Positions 43,219 through 51,533 of a stretch of DNA of 64,000 nt are shown here, piece after piece. The stretch's first letter is position 1. Every line of letters begins with the position of its first letter. The notes under the pieces were generated by a model, which was given only the letters and a program-made list of their open reading frames with translations, was not told the origin of the DNA and did not search any database. The stretch comes from Parvibaculum sp040216885 (GTDB lineage: Bacteria > Pseudomonadota > Alphaproteobacteria > Parvibaculales > Parvibaculaceae), in contig JAVJOG010000007.1 of the NCBI GenBank assembly GCA_040216885.1, positions 62,001 to 126,000 of the forward strand, written 5' to 3'. The translations under genes were made by a program, and so were the position numbers.

Positions 43219-44322
43219 TTATTCAAGGACCAGTTGAAAATTGCGCCGTGCGAGGCGCGGGTATGACGGGAAGCCGGCAAGCCGCTCCCCGCCCGCCTCT
43301 TTTAGCATAAGCACTGCCTTTTCGCGCGCCTCTCCGTCGAGCCCGCGCAAGGAGTCGAGCGCCCGTTGCAGCATCCACAGGTCGAAAGTGAAGATCGCGC
43401 GCCTGCCCGTCACGCCTTCCAGCGTGAAGTCGTGCAGTCCGATCCCCCGCGCCAGCGGCTTGGCGCGGTCGGCTTCGGTCAGCGCCGCGACATGCGCGTT
43501 GAAGGCCTCGGCGGTCGCGAGCAGCACCGGCAGATATTCGCGCATGATGCGCGCAAGCACCGGCATCAGCGTTGCGGGCACATCGTCGTTTGCGAGGAAT
43601 TCGCCGCCCTTGGGCCGCGGCGGCTTCGACATGCGCTCCACCCAGCGCGCGACATTCGGCGCAATGCGTTTCATCAGCGCGCCCGACACAGGGTCGCGAT
43701 ACTGATGCGCATAGAGTGGCCCATAAAGTCCGAAATCGCCGATTGAAGGCCGTGTTCCGAAGAGAAACTCATGCGCGGTGAAATGCGCGTCGAGCTCGCC
43801 GAGCAACCCCTCATAGGATTTCTCGACCGCCGGTCCCGTTTCGGGCGTCACGCCAAGCGCCGGCAGCGCGCCCGCGAAAGGCCGCGCTGTCTGCTCGCCC
43901 GCCTCGCGTTGTCCGGCTTCGTCGAGACCGGGCCGCGACAGCTTGCCGAATTCGAGCACGATCCAGTCGCGGTTCTTGGTCCAGCGGTAATGCATCGCCG
44001 GAATTTTCAGCCATTCGTCGGCCCACGCCTCGATGACGAGCGCCGCGAGCTTCTGTCGCGCGCCTTGCGGATAGATCGAGGCCTCGGGAAAGCGCGCCTC
44101 GAAATTGTCGATGATCTCGGAGCTATCCTGCCAGGTCTCGCCGTCCGGCGTCGCCACGACCGGGATCACCGGCCAGCCGACGCGCGGCAATATGATCTCC
44201 TTGTAGACATCGCGCGTCGCCAGCACTTCCGAAAACGGAATGCGCTTGTAGCGCAGATAGGCGCGCACCTTGCCGGTGAAATAGCTCGCCTCGGCGCCGT
44301 AAAGTTCATAACCCTGCGTCAT
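43219..44322 (-). CDS. Glutathione S-transferase family protein
   Basis: A 367-residue protein with an N-terminal thioredoxin-like GST domain (residues 5-85: YFTGKVRAYLRYKRIPF, VGWPVIPVVATPDGETWQDS, SEIIDNFEARFP). A C-terminal helical domain follows, with an extension to 367 residues, longer than ordinary GSTs (about 210). ATG 44322 has GAGGAA upstream. It directly follows the EncFtn gene's region on the same strand (18 bases between the two genes, this one upstream). Glutathione-dependent conjugation or isomerisation is likely, with the substrate unknown. Confidence 0.85.
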   Translation of the reverse strand: MTQGYELYGAEASYFTGKVRAYLRYKRIPFSEVLATRDVYKEIILPRVGWPVIPVVATPDGETWQDSSEIIDNFEARFPEASIYPQGARQKLAALVIEAWADEWLKIPAMHYRWTKNRDWIVLEFGKLSRPGLDEAGQREAGEQTARPFAGALPALGVTPETGPAVEKSYEGLLGELDAHFTAHEFLFGTRPSIGDFGLYGPLYAHQYRDPVSGALMKRIAPNVARWVERMSKPPRPKGGEFLANDDVPATLMPVLARIMREYLPVLLATAEAFNAHVAALTEADRAKPLARGIGLHDFTLEGVTGRRAIFTFDLWMLQRALDSLRGLDGEAREKAVLMLKEAGGERLAGFPSYPRLARRNFQLVLE

Positions 44323-44339
44323 GCGATATTCCTCTTTAT

Positions 44340-44412
44340 CCCTCTCCTCCGGGGAGAGGGAAGGGGCCCACCGAAGCGGCGAAGCCGCACAGGTGGGAAG
44401 GGTGAGGGGGAG
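44340..44412. repeat. Intergenic palindromic repeat with three stems
   Basis: CCTCTCC-tcc-GGGGAGAGG (from 44340 to 44360), then CCCACC (44367-44372) pairing with GGTGGG (44392-44397), enclosing GCGGC-gaa-GCCGC (44376-44388). The tail is GGTGAGGGGG. It lies just upstream of the GST gene on its promoter side. Confidence 0.65.
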
Positions 44413-44469
44413 CGGCATCTGCCGTCGCTTCTAACTATCGGCACATATGATGTCAATTTATGCCGCGCC

Positions 44470-45225
44470 TCACCGCCCGAGCACCTCCGCCGCCTCCACG
44501 CCCGACAGCACGTCGAGATAGAGCGCCTGCCGGCATTCATCGAGACAGGCGATGATGTGGCGGGGCCGCGTCGCCGCCACGTAGAAAAACAGATTGTAGC
44601 GTGCGCCCTCGGCCTTGCCCGGCAGCGCGATGTTGCTCAGCGCGTCCAGTTGCCAGACGGTGTCGTAGGCGGGCGGTCGCGATCCGTTGGAAGTCGCGGC
44701 GGCGAGCAGCGCATCGGCCCGCGCGCGCCGCGCTTCCGTTGCCTCCTCGCCGGCAAACGCGGTGAAGCGGATGTCGTAGCGCGGATCGAACCCCGCGCCG
44801 CCCGGCGGCGTCGCGCCGGGCGCCAGCGCAAGAATTGAAATCGGATCGGCCGAACCATGCGCCACCCACGCCTCGCCGTGCGCCGGCACCAGCGCCTGCC
44901 CGCGCGCGGCGCAGACCCGCACCAGCCAGCCGTCGAAAGGCGGCGGCACAGGCGCCGTCTTGCCCTCCGGCGCGCGGGCGCACAGAAAATCCGCCTTGTC
45001 TTGTATCGCCTCCGGACGGGACTCGGCCGGCGACGTCTGCGTGAGAGGGCGCCCCCCGCGGTCCGGCCGCGCCATCGGCATCGCCGGCACCGCCTCAACC
45101 GTCATGTCGGGTTCCATGTCGGGCAGCGGGTCGCCCGGCTCCCACACCGGCACACCCGCCGCCGGCGCCGCGGCACACATCGCTGCCGCCAGCATCAGCG
45201 CGGCAAGCCTCTTGGCGGCAGTCAT
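44470..45225 (-). CDS. Secreted protein of unknown function
   Basis: A 251-residue protein with a signal peptide (LAALMLAAAMCAAAPAAG). I recognise no domain. The mature part has a Pro-rich N-terminal segment and paired cysteines (DFLCARAPEG, VRVCAARGQ, IACLDECRQAL) that may form periplasmic disulfides. It shows a compact C-terminal alpha/beta part (YNLFFYVAATRPRHIIACL). It stands alone: 147 bases separate it from the methyltransferase gene upstream, and the GST-side repeat follows its stop. Codon use looks native, so it is a genuine gene despite the lack of a family. Confidence 0.7.
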   Translation of the reverse strand: MTAAKRLAALMLAAAMCAAAPAAGVPVWEPGDPLPDMEPDMTVEAVPAMPMARPDRGGRPLTQTSPAESRPEAIQDKADFLCARAPEGKTAPVPPPFDGWLVRVCAARGQALVPAHGEAWVAHGSADPISILALAPGATPPGGAGFDPRYDIRFTAFAGEEATEARRARADALLAAATSNGSRPPAYDTVWQLDALSNIALPGKAEGARYNLFFYVAATRPRHIIACLDECRQALYLDVLSGVEAAEVLGR

Positions 45226-45372
45226 AAAAGCGTCTCCCCCGGTCTGCTGCGGCGGACCTTTGCTCGAATGCCTGGCAGACGCAGCTTGGCAAGAACGTGC
45301 GCCCCTTCGATTAATCGCAGAATAGTGGGCTTTTCCACTTGCCGAAAGTCCATGATCGCTTTTTGCAGGGCG

Positions 45373-46686
45373 TTATACCCGCCGCATCGTGCCGACGAAA
45401 CTTTCCACCGGCTGCCGCTTCTCTGTCCTGAGCGCCGCGACATTGAGCGATAGGGCCTCGAAGCCATGTACCGCAGCCATTTCGCGCAGGTAGGCCTCGG
45501 TATGGCGAAAACGCCGCGCCGGGCCGATCTCGTAGCCGCCCGCCGCCGCGTCCGATTTCTCGGTCGAGAAAACAAACCAGCCGCCGCGCGCCAGAGCCGT
45601 TGCGAGGCTTGAAAAAAACGGCGCAAGATCGCCGAGATAAATCAGCGTGTCGCAGGCAATGGCGAGGTCGAAGCGCGCGGCCCCGCCCTCCGTCAGCGCC
45701 GCCAGCAGGTCGCCGGTGACGACCGCGTCGTAGTGGCCGCTCGCCAGCGCCGCCGCCGTCATGCGCGGGCTGAGATCGACGCCGGTGAGCGACCGGCAGA
45801 ACGGCCGGAAGGTCGCGCCCGAAAGCCCCGTGCCGCAGCCGAGATCGATCGCCGAATATCGTCCGTCAGCGAACAATCCGGCCGCCTCGGCGGCGGCGCG
45901 CAAAGTCTCCGGTCCGCTATAGGCGAGGGCGCCCGTCATGTGCGTGTCGTAGCGCGGCGCATAGCCGTCGAACAGCGCCCGCACATAGGCAGCGCTGGCG
46001 CGGGTCGGCGGGCCCGCCGCATCCATCTCGGCCAGCCGGATCGCGGCGCCGCGCCGGTCGGCCGGGTCGTTTTCCTGCGAGGCACGGAAATGCCGCGCCG
46101 CCCGCGCCGTCTCGTCCATCGCGCGCCAGGCTTCGCCGAGGCGGAAATGCGCTTCCGCCAACGCTACGCGTTCCGGCACCGTGTCGCCGGTCGCAAGCCG
46201 GAGCACACGCTCGAAATCGCCGATGGCGCGCGGCACATCGTCGGCGGCAAGCCGTGCATTGCCGAGCGCCAGCAGGACCTCGGCCGAACGTCCGTCGAGG
46301 AAACTTGCCTCGGTCAGCAGCGACAGCGCTTCCTGGTGTCGTCCGCAAAGTCCGAGCGCCCGGGCCATGGCGATCAGCGCGCCCGTTCCGGCACTGCCGT
46401 CCTCGACCAGCGGTGCAATCAGCGCGACGGCGCTTGCCGGCTCGCCCATGTCGATCAGGCAGCGCGCCAGTGCCGCCGCGAGACCGGGTGTCCGGCGGCC
46501 CGCCGTCCAGGTTGCCGCTTCGGCCTCGGCATGGGCGATCGCGGCGTCCCGCGCGCCCGCCGCCATCAGCGCTTCCATCCGCGTCAGGGGATCGTCCGGC
46601 AACGGAGTATCTTCCGCGGCGGGCGGCAGGGTGGCGTCGGGAAACTTGTCCCCGTCGGCCGGGCTGTCCAGAAGCGGGGATATCAT
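45373..46686 (-). CDS. TPR-repeat class I SAM-dependent methyltransferase
   Basis: A 437-residue protein. Residues 40-225 form TPR-like helical repeats (ALIAMARALGLCGRHQEALS, VLLALGNARLAADDVPRAIG, AHFRLGEAWRAMDETARAAR). Residues 265-420 form a methyltransferase domain with motif I AIDLGCGTGLSG and a later DTLIYLGDLAPFF. TPR repeats usually dock a protein partner, so a protein substrate is reasonable. Start ATG 46686 lacks a strong ribosome site; an internal Met at residue 37 is a possible alternative. The TGACAG array lies upstream in the gap to the next gene. Confidence 0.83.
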   Translation of the reverse strand: MISPLLDSPADGDKFPDATLPPAAEDTPLPDDPLTRMEALMAAGARDAAIAHAEAEAATWTAGRRTPGLAAALARCLIDMGEPASAVALIAPLVEDGSAGTGALIAMARALGLCGRHQEALSLLTEASFLDGRSAEVLLALGNARLAADDVPRAIGDFERVLRLATGDTVPERVALAEAHFRLGEAWRAMDETARAARHFRASQENDPADRRGAAIRLAEMDAAGPPTRASAAYVRALFDGYAPRYDTHMTGALAYSGPETLRAAAEAAGLFADGRYSAIDLGCGTGLSGATFRPFCRSLTGVDLSPRMTAAALASGHYDAVVTGDLLAALTEGGAARFDLAIACDTLIYLGDLAPFFSSLATALARGGWFVFSTEKSDAAAGGYEIGPARRFRHTEAYLREMAAVHGFEALSLNVAALRTEKRQPVESFVGTMRRV

Positions 46687-46709
46687 TTTTTACAGGGCGC
46701 CCACGAAAA

Positions 46710-46829
46710 CGCCGGGCGGAGTTATCCCCGCCCGGCGTCCGGATTTATGCGCCCGTGCCGCGCCCCCCGCAAGTGGCTCGCGAGGATTCATGACAGTTCA
46801 GTGACAGTTTTTTGACAGTTCGATGACAG
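46710..46829. repeat. Hairpin plus 11-bp-period TGACAG array, copy B
   Basis: CGCCGGGCGG (46710-46719) pairs with CCGCCCGGCG (46728-46737) around TTATCC. TGACAG then occurs at 46791, 46802, 46813 and 46824, exactly 11 bases apart. The 29 bases 46801-46829 are the exact inverse of 14423-14451. It lies between the hydratase gene and the TPR-methyltransferase gene. Confidence 0.75.
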
Positions 46830-46839
46830 AGGCGCCGTT

Positions 46840-47694
46840 CTACCCTTTGAGCGTGCACTTGCCGTTGTTGATGACGACCGCGTCCCGGTCCTTCACCCGC
46901 GCCCGGAAAGAGATCACGCTCTTGTCCTTCCAGAGGTCGACGGTAATCGTGTCGCCCGGAAAAACCGGCGCCGAAAAGCGCACATCGAAGCCGGTGATCT
47001 GCGTCGGATCGTAGTCGAGCGCCTTCGAGATGATCGCGCGGCAACAGGTGCCGTAGCTGCAGAGCCCGTGCAGGATCGGCTTCGGAAAGCCGACCGCTTT
47101 GGCGAACTCGGGATCGGAATGCAGCGGATTGCGGTCGCCCGAGAGACGGTAAAGAAGTGCCTGTCCCGGAAGGGTTTCGGCGTCGACGCTCATGTCGGGT
47201 TCGCGCTCCGGCAGCGCATGCGGTTGCGGCGCGCCTTCGCGCGGTCCGCCGAAGCCGCCATCGCCGCGCGCAAAGATCGTGGATGTCAGCGTGCAGAGCT
47301 GGTCGCCGCTCTTCTTCTCGTTGATGTTGGTTTCGGTGACGATGATCGCACCCTTGCCTTCGCCCTTGTCCCAGGCACCGACGACGCGGCTGTCGGTCAC
47401 GATCTGCGCGGCCACCGGCAAAGGTTTGTAGAGCTTCAGCTTCTGCTCGCCATGCACGACCATCGCATAATTGATGCCGCTGTTGCCGATGGCGCCCGCG
47501 CCCCATGAAATCACGGTGGCCAGCGTCGGCACGGTTTTCAGATTCTTCTCATAGACGAACGGCAATTCCTTTTCGTCCATCGGGTCGCGCCCGAAACCGA
47601 TGCCGAGCGCATAGAGCATTGTCTCGCGGTCGCCATAGCTGAATTCCTGGCCCGAGGTTTTCAACCCCATCAGCACGTCGTAGTTGATCGCCAT
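46840..47694 (-). CDS. Double hot-dog (R)-specific enoyl-CoA hydratase, MaoC/hydratase 2 type
   Basis: A 284-residue enzyme with two hot-dog domains, as in hydratase 2 of eukaryotic MFE-2 and related bacterial enzymes. The N-terminal domain (residues 1-140) lacks catalytic residues. The C-terminal one (165-280) carries LSGDRNPLHSDPEFAKAVGF, with the Asp and His of the family, and PILHGLCSYG. It hydrates trans-2-enoyl-CoA to (R)-3-hydroxyacyl-CoA, which can feed polyhydroxyalkanoate synthesis or an alternative beta-oxidation branch. ATG 47694 has GGGAGGAG upstream. Confidence 0.88.
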   Translation of the reverse strand: MAINYDVLMGLKTSGQEFSYGDRETMLYALGIGFGRDPMDEKELPFVYEKNLKTVPTLATVISWGAGAIGNSGINYAMVVHGEQKLKLYKPLPVAAQIVTDSRVVGAWDKGEGKGAIIVTETNINEKKSGDQLCTLTSTIFARGDGGFGGPREGAPQPHALPEREPDMSVDAETLPGQALLYRLSGDRNPLHSDPEFAKAVGFPKPILHGLCSYGTCCRAIISKALDYDPTQITGFDVRFSAPVFPGDTITVDLWKDKSVISFRARVKDRDAVVINNGKCTLKG

Positions 47695-47787
47695 TTCTGG
47701 CTCCTCCCTTGGCTTTTTTGAAGTCTGTTGGGTCCTAGCAAAGCCTCTCGCGCGGGCATTGTCCAGCCGCAAAGGCCGCACCCGCCG

Positions 47788-48222
47788 TCAGCGCGCGCCG
47801 AGCACCTTCCACAGGCTGGTCGCGGTCGCGACATCGGCGCCGCCAACCGAGAACCGCCCGGACACAAAGACGACGGCGCGCGTGACGCGGTCGACCTGTG
47901 TGCGGCATTCTATGACATCGCCCACATGCGCTTCGGCGAGAAAGCTCGCCTGCATACTCAGCGTCACGCAGTCGCCGCCTCCCGCGCGATTGGCCGCGCC
48001 GCCGAGAAACGCATCGGCAAAGGTCATCAGCATGCCTTCATGCACCGCGCCCGTTTCGTCGACATGGCGTGCGTCGGCGATGAAGGAAAATATCCGCGAA
48101 CCGTCCGCCTCCGTCCGTTCGAACAGCGGCCCTACATAAGCCTCGAACGGGTCATGCAGCGCCGATACGCGCCAGCCTTCCGGCGGTGCCACGCTCACGG
48201 GCGAGGGCAGGGGCTCGCTCAC
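47788..48222 (-). CDS. PaaI-family thioesterase
   Basis: A 144-residue hot-dog thioesterase. AVHEGMLMTFADAFLGGAAN is the active-site helix region, where His-Glu-Gly replaces the more common His-Gly-Gly. SMQASFLAEAHVGDVIECRT covers the next strands. Its ATG overlaps the stop of the upstream thioesterase by four bases (ATGA), so the two are translated together and may form hetero-oligomers. The gap to the double hot-dog hydratase downstream is 93 bases. The substrate is unknown. Confidence 0.86.
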   Translation of the reverse strand: MSEPLPSPVSVAPPEGWRVSALHDPFEAYVGPLFERTEADGSRIFSFIADARHVDETGAVHEGMLMTFADAFLGGAANRAGGGDCVTLSMQASFLAEAHVGDVIECRTQVDRVTRAVVFVSGRFSVGGADVATATSLWKVLGAR

Positions 48223-48620
48223 GCGGCGTCCTGTTCCTTGATCGCATAGACGCCGGTCGCCGTCATCAGGATGCGCGTACCCACGCGCAGTTCGCCCGAA
48301 ATGAAAAGCACCGTCCGCGTCGCCCGTGTCACCTCGGCGCGGCCCTCAACCTTGTCGCCGCGTTCGCCGGCGCTGACGAAATCGCAATTGAGCGACAGCG
48401 GTTTTGCCGTCGCGTCCGGCGCCTTGGCGCGCGCGGTTTCCTTCGCAACCTGTCCGAGCACGATGGAGGCAAGCGCCATCATCATGCCGCCATGCAGGCG
48501 GTCGGCGCCGTTGAGGTGGCGCTCCGCGATCTCGAATTCGAAAGCGCCGCCGTCTTCGGCGCGCAGCACCGGTCCGGCATAAGAGCCGAAGCCGCTCGTA
48601 TCGACGGGGGAAAGGTTCAT
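48219..48620 (-). CDS. PaaI-family thioesterase
   Basis: A 133-residue hot-dog thioesterase. The helix motif is LHGGMMMALASIVLGQVAKE, with the conserved His-Gly-Gly but no acidic residue where many relatives have Asp. LSLNCDFVSAGERGDKVEGR follows. The frame can be extended to a TTG at 48650, but ATG 48620 gives the normal family length. There is no good ribosome site before either. It overlaps the next thioesterase gene by four bases. Confidence 0.83.
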   Translation of the reverse strand: MNLSPVDTSGFGSYAGPVLRAEDGGAFEFEIAERHLNGADRLHGGMMMALASIVLGQVAKETARAKAPDATAKPLSLNCDFVSAGERGDKVEGRAEVTRATRTVLFISGELRVGTRILMTATGVYAIKEQDAA

Positions 48621-48679
48621 GCAAGTGACCGCAAGGTGAGGGGATGCCAATGGCGCTCTATCTAGACGCTCAGGCGCGC

Positions 48680-48719
48680 GGAAACAAGAACGGCGGCCCC
48701 CCGTTCGGGGAACCGCCGC
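48680..48719 (-). terminator. Terminator after the 48855 gene
   Basis: On the minus strand, GCGGCGG and a run of C (CCCC) face GGGG and CCGCCG around a GAAC loop, followed by TTCTTGTTT. The stem is about 10 bp with a two-base internal bulge. It would end the transcript of the secreted-protein gene at 49346. Confidence 0.6.
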
Positions 48720-48854
48720 AAATATTCGAGGGGAGGTGAAGAGTGAAGGGTCCGACGCCGCCCCCCGGTGGGGGTGGGGTGAGGGAAGGACGACGCCGGA
48801 CCTTTCGAGGAGCGCGACGGCTTGTGAGGAGCAGGCCGTCGCGGAGGAACTCTG

Positions 48855-49346
48855 TTAGACGTCGGAAGCGAGGCCGGGCTGGACGGCGATCCAGCGTTCG
48901 GGCACGCCGTTCTCCATCAACGTTGCGGCGACGGCGGCGGCGCGGTGCTCGGCCGCTTCCTGCGTTTCATAGTCGGCGCGCATGATCGCGGGCGAAGGCG
49001 CGACCCTGATGTTGGTGAGGCCGCGATAGGTGATCTCCTCGGCGACCGCGCGCAGCACCTTTTGCGCGTCGGCGCCCGGCACCGTGCGGCCGTCGGCGAA
49101 ATAGACAGGGAAGGTGATGCGTTTGGCATCGTCGACGCCGTAGCCCGACGAACGCGACGCGGCGGGATCGACCGCGCTGACAAGGATCATGCGCGTCTCG
49201 ATGCTCATCGCGGCATCCGCCGCGACGTGCTCGATCGCGGGGCGCGGCATCGGCATCGGATCGGAGGCAACGGCGGTTCGCGCCGCCAGCGCCGCGCCGA
49301 TGGCGGTGGTGAAGCCCAGAGCCGTGACAATCATCAGCCGTTTCAT
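48855..49346 (-). CDS. Small secreted protein, OmpA-like fold possible
   Basis: A 163-residue protein with a signal peptide (MKRLMIVTALGFTTAIGAALAARTAVA). The mature region has FADGRTVPGADAQKVLRAVA and IRVAPSPAIMRADYETQEAA. These faintly recall OmpA/BON-like periplasmic domains, with a repeated helix before a strand, and EHRAAAVAATLMENGVPERWI resembles the end of an OmpA-like domain. This is weak, so I leave the function open. ATG 49346 has GGGG eight bases upstream; ATG 49352 is only two bases from it. It is monocistronic, ended by the hairpin at 48680-48719. Confidence 0.65.
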   Translation of the reverse strand: MKRLMIVTALGFTTAIGAALAARTAVASDPMPMPRPAIEHVAADAAMSIETRMILVSAVDPAASRSSGYGVDDAKRITFPVYFADGRTVPGADAQKVLRAVAEEITYRGLTNIRVAPSPAIMRADYETQEAAEHRAAAVAATLMENGVPERWIAVQPGLASDV

Positions 49347-49693
49347 GGTCATGTCCCCTTTGCACGATGCGCCGCGTCCTGCGACCGTTTCGATGCCGCC
49401 AACATGGCCCCCGAATGTGGCCCGACGCGGGAGCGCAAGCGGCGCTTACGGGGAATTTTCAAGGCGGGAATGAGGCAGGCGCCGTACGCCTGCCTGTTCA
49501 AAATCCGACAGGAAAGCCTCGCAAACGCTACGGAATCGGCCCGAGATTCCGCTTTGAAGGGGTCGGCAAGGCGTTTATGGTGCGCCTCAAAGCGCCAGAC
49601 CCCTTCAAAAAGGCGAGAAAAAACGCCGGGCTGGCCGCTATTCGCAACCGGGCACCCAATTAAAGCCTGATCAACCCCCTCGGGAGACCGTCC
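49347..49693. other. 347-base upstream region with three consecutive hairpins
   Basis: No convincing gene is seen; a 98-codon plus-strand frame (49367-49663) has an atypical composition and no start signal. Three perfect stems follow each other: GGCAGGCG/CGCCTGCC (49474-49494), CGGAATC/GATTCCG (49531-49551) and TTGAAGGGGTC/GACCCCTTCAA (49554-49608). The last stem ends 86 bases before the thiolase start, so the transcript may have a structured leader. Confidence 0.65.
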
Positions 49694-50914
49694 ATGTCCA
49701 GAGAAGCAGTCATCGTGTCCACCGCCCGCACCGGCCTTGCCAAGGCCGGCCGCGGCGGTTTCAACAACACCCATGGCGCGGCCATGGCTGGCCACGCGAT
49801 CAAGCACGCCATCGAGCGCGCGAAGATCGACCCGGCCGCCGTCGAAGACGTCATCATGGGCTGCGGCGCCCCCGAAGGCGCGACGGGCATGAATGTTGGC
49901 CGCCTCGCGGCGATCTGGGCCGGCTGCCCCGTCACCACCTCGGGCACGACCGTCAACCGTTTCTGTTCCTCGGGCCTCCAGACCATCGCGATGGCCGCCG
50001 GCCGCATCGTCAACGAAGGTGTGCCGGTCATGGTCGGCGCGGGCGTCGAGTCGATCTCGCTCGTGCAGATGGGCGGTCAGAACTACAACCGCCTGACCGA
50101 AGAAAAGCTGATGCAGGAAAAGCCCGAGCTCTGGATGGCGATGATCGAGACCGCCGAAATCGTTGCCGAGCGCTACAATGTCAGCCGCGAATACCAGGAC
50201 GAGTATTCCTTCCGCAGCCAGCAGCGCATCGCCGCCGCGCAGCAGGGCGGCCTCTTCAAGGACGAAATCGTCCCGATGAAGACCAAGATGAAGGTCGTCA
50301 ACAAGGAGACCGGCGAAGAGTCGATCGTCGACTACACGGTCGACAAGGACGAGTGCAACCGGCCCGAGACGACGCTTGAAGGCCTCTCCTCGCTGAAGCC
50401 CGTTTTCAAGAACGGCCAGAAGGTCAAGGAAGGCAAGTACGTCACCGCCGGCAACGCCTCGCAGCTTTCCGACGGCGCCGCCGCCGTCGTGCTGATGGAG
50501 CGCAAGGAAGCCGAGAAGAACGGCTCCGACATTCTCGGCGTTTTCCGCGGCTTCGCCGTCGCCGGTTGCGAGCCCCACGAAATGGGCATCGGCCCGGTCT
50601 TCGCCGTGCCGCGCCTGCTTGAGCGTCACGGTCTCAAGGTCGACGATATTGATCTCTGGGAACTGAACGAAGCCTTCGCCAGCCAGTGCCTCTACAGCCG
50701 CGACCGCCTCGGCATCGACCCCGAGAAGTACAATGTCAATGGCGGCTCCATCGCCATCGGCCACCCCTTCGGCATGACCGGCGCACGCTGCACCGGCCAC
50801 ATCCTGCTCGAAGGCCGCCGCCGCAAGCAGGCCGGCCAGAACGTCAAATACGGCGTCGTCACCATGTGCATCGGTGGCGGCATGGGCGCCGCCGGTCTCT
50901 TTGAATTCGCGTAA
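49694..50914 (+). CDS. Acetyl-CoA acyltransferase (thiolase)
   Basis: A 406-residue thiolase, the second in the window. The active Cys91 is in NRFCSSGLQT, GGSIAIGHPFGMTGAR carries the His, and VTMCIGGGMGAAGLFEFA at the C terminus carries the second Cys. It is of the thiolase I/II degradative type. ATG 49694 follows GGGAG. It stands without a neighbouring bifunctional enzyme, so it may act with enzymes encoded elsewhere. Its 3' end is duplicated about 100 bases downstream. Confidence 0.92.
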   Translation: MSREAVIVSTARTGLAKAGRGGFNNTHGAAMAGHAIKHAIERAKIDPAAVEDVIMGCGAPEGATGMNVGRLAAIWAGCPVTTSGTTVNRFCSSGLQTIAMAAGRIVNEGVPVMVGAGVESISLVQMGGQNYNRLTEEKLMQEKPELWMAMIETAEIVAERYNVSREYQDEYSFRSQQRIAAAQQGGLFKDEIVPMKTKMKVVNKETGEESIVDYTVDKDECNRPETTLEGLSSLKPVFKNGQKVKEGKYVTAGNASQLSDGAAAVVLMERKEAEKNGSDILGVFRGFAVAGCEPHEMGIGPVFAVPRLLERHGLKVDDIDLWELNEAFASQCLYSRDRLGIDPEKYNVNGGSIAIGHPFGMTGARCTGHILLEGRRRKQAGQNVKYGVVTMCIGGGMGAAGLFEFA

Positions 50915-51022
50915 GCGAATTACGAAGAGCCGGCAAAGGCGCCCATACAAGTATAAAGAAAGCTGAAATCGCTCTGGCGATTTCAGCGGGCGCCGCGGGT
51001 CTCTTTGAATTCGCGTAAGCGA
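50884..51022. repeat. Direct duplication of the thiolase 3' end, with hairpin
   Basis: Bases 50884-50918, the last codons of the thiolase plus TAA and five bases, recur at 50988-51022 with one mismatch in 35. Between them is a perfect 11-bp hairpin, GCTGAAATCGC (50962-50972) with GCGATTTCAGC (50977-50987), touching the second copy. There is no T-run, so it is not a standard terminator. Confidence 0.85.
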
Positions 51023-51085
51023 TTTCACCGTTTATGCTTCGGGCCCGTGGGGAAACCTGCGGGCCCTTTGCTTTGGAGGAGAACG

Positions 51086-51526
51086 ATGCGCCATTTCGAC
51101 GACTTTGCCGTGGGCGAGCGCCACGACATCCCGGCGACCTACGAAATGACGAAGGACGAGATCGTCTCCTTCGCCAGAAAATGGGATCCCCAGCCCTTCC
51201 ATGTCGATGAAGCCGCCGCCGCGAACTCGATCTACGGAACGCTGACGGCCTGCGGCACGCATATCCAGGCCGTGGTGCTGTTCCTCGCCGCGCGCCTTCC
51301 CGAGGAGACAGCGGTTATCGGCGCGCTCGGCTACGACGAAGTGCGTTTTCACAAGGCCGCCAAACTCGGTGACACGCTCCGCCTCGTCCTCGAATGCAGT
51401 GAGACGAAACCGTCCTCCTCGAAGCCCGACCGCGGCGTCGTCAAAAACCGCCACATCCTGATGAATCAGGCTGGCGAAACAATCTTCACCCAGACGACGA
51501 CGCTGCTGATTGCGCGGAAGGCATGA
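51086..51526 (+). CDS. MaoC-like acyl dehydratase
   Basis: A 146-residue single hot-dog MaoC-like dehydratase. FDDFAVGERHDIPATYEMTK is the usual opening, and FARKWDPQPFHVDEAAAANS holds the Asp-x4-His hydratase motif. It would hydrate an enoyl-CoA. ATG 51086 has GGAGGAGAA just upstream. It lies in the wake of the thiolase and its duplicated tail, so it may be part of the same transcript. A GNAT gene begins eight bases after its stop. Confidence 0.86.
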   Translation: MRHFDDFAVGERHDIPATYEMTKDEIVSFARKWDPQPFHVDEAAAANSIYGTLTACGTHIQAVVLFLAARLPEETAVIGALGYDEVRFHKAAKLGDTLRLVLECSETKPSSSKPDRGVVKNRHILMNQAGETIFTQTTTLLIARKA

Positions 51527-51533
51527 GGAAGAG

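Noticed and set aside
46791..46829. TGACAG array as a CRISPR
   Set aside because: Units are 6 bases with 5-base gaps and no variable spacers, and no cas genes are near.
49367..49663. 98-codon plus-strand frame before the second thiolase
   Set aside because: There is no ribosome site, the composition is Arg/Pro-rich, and the frame spans three hairpins.
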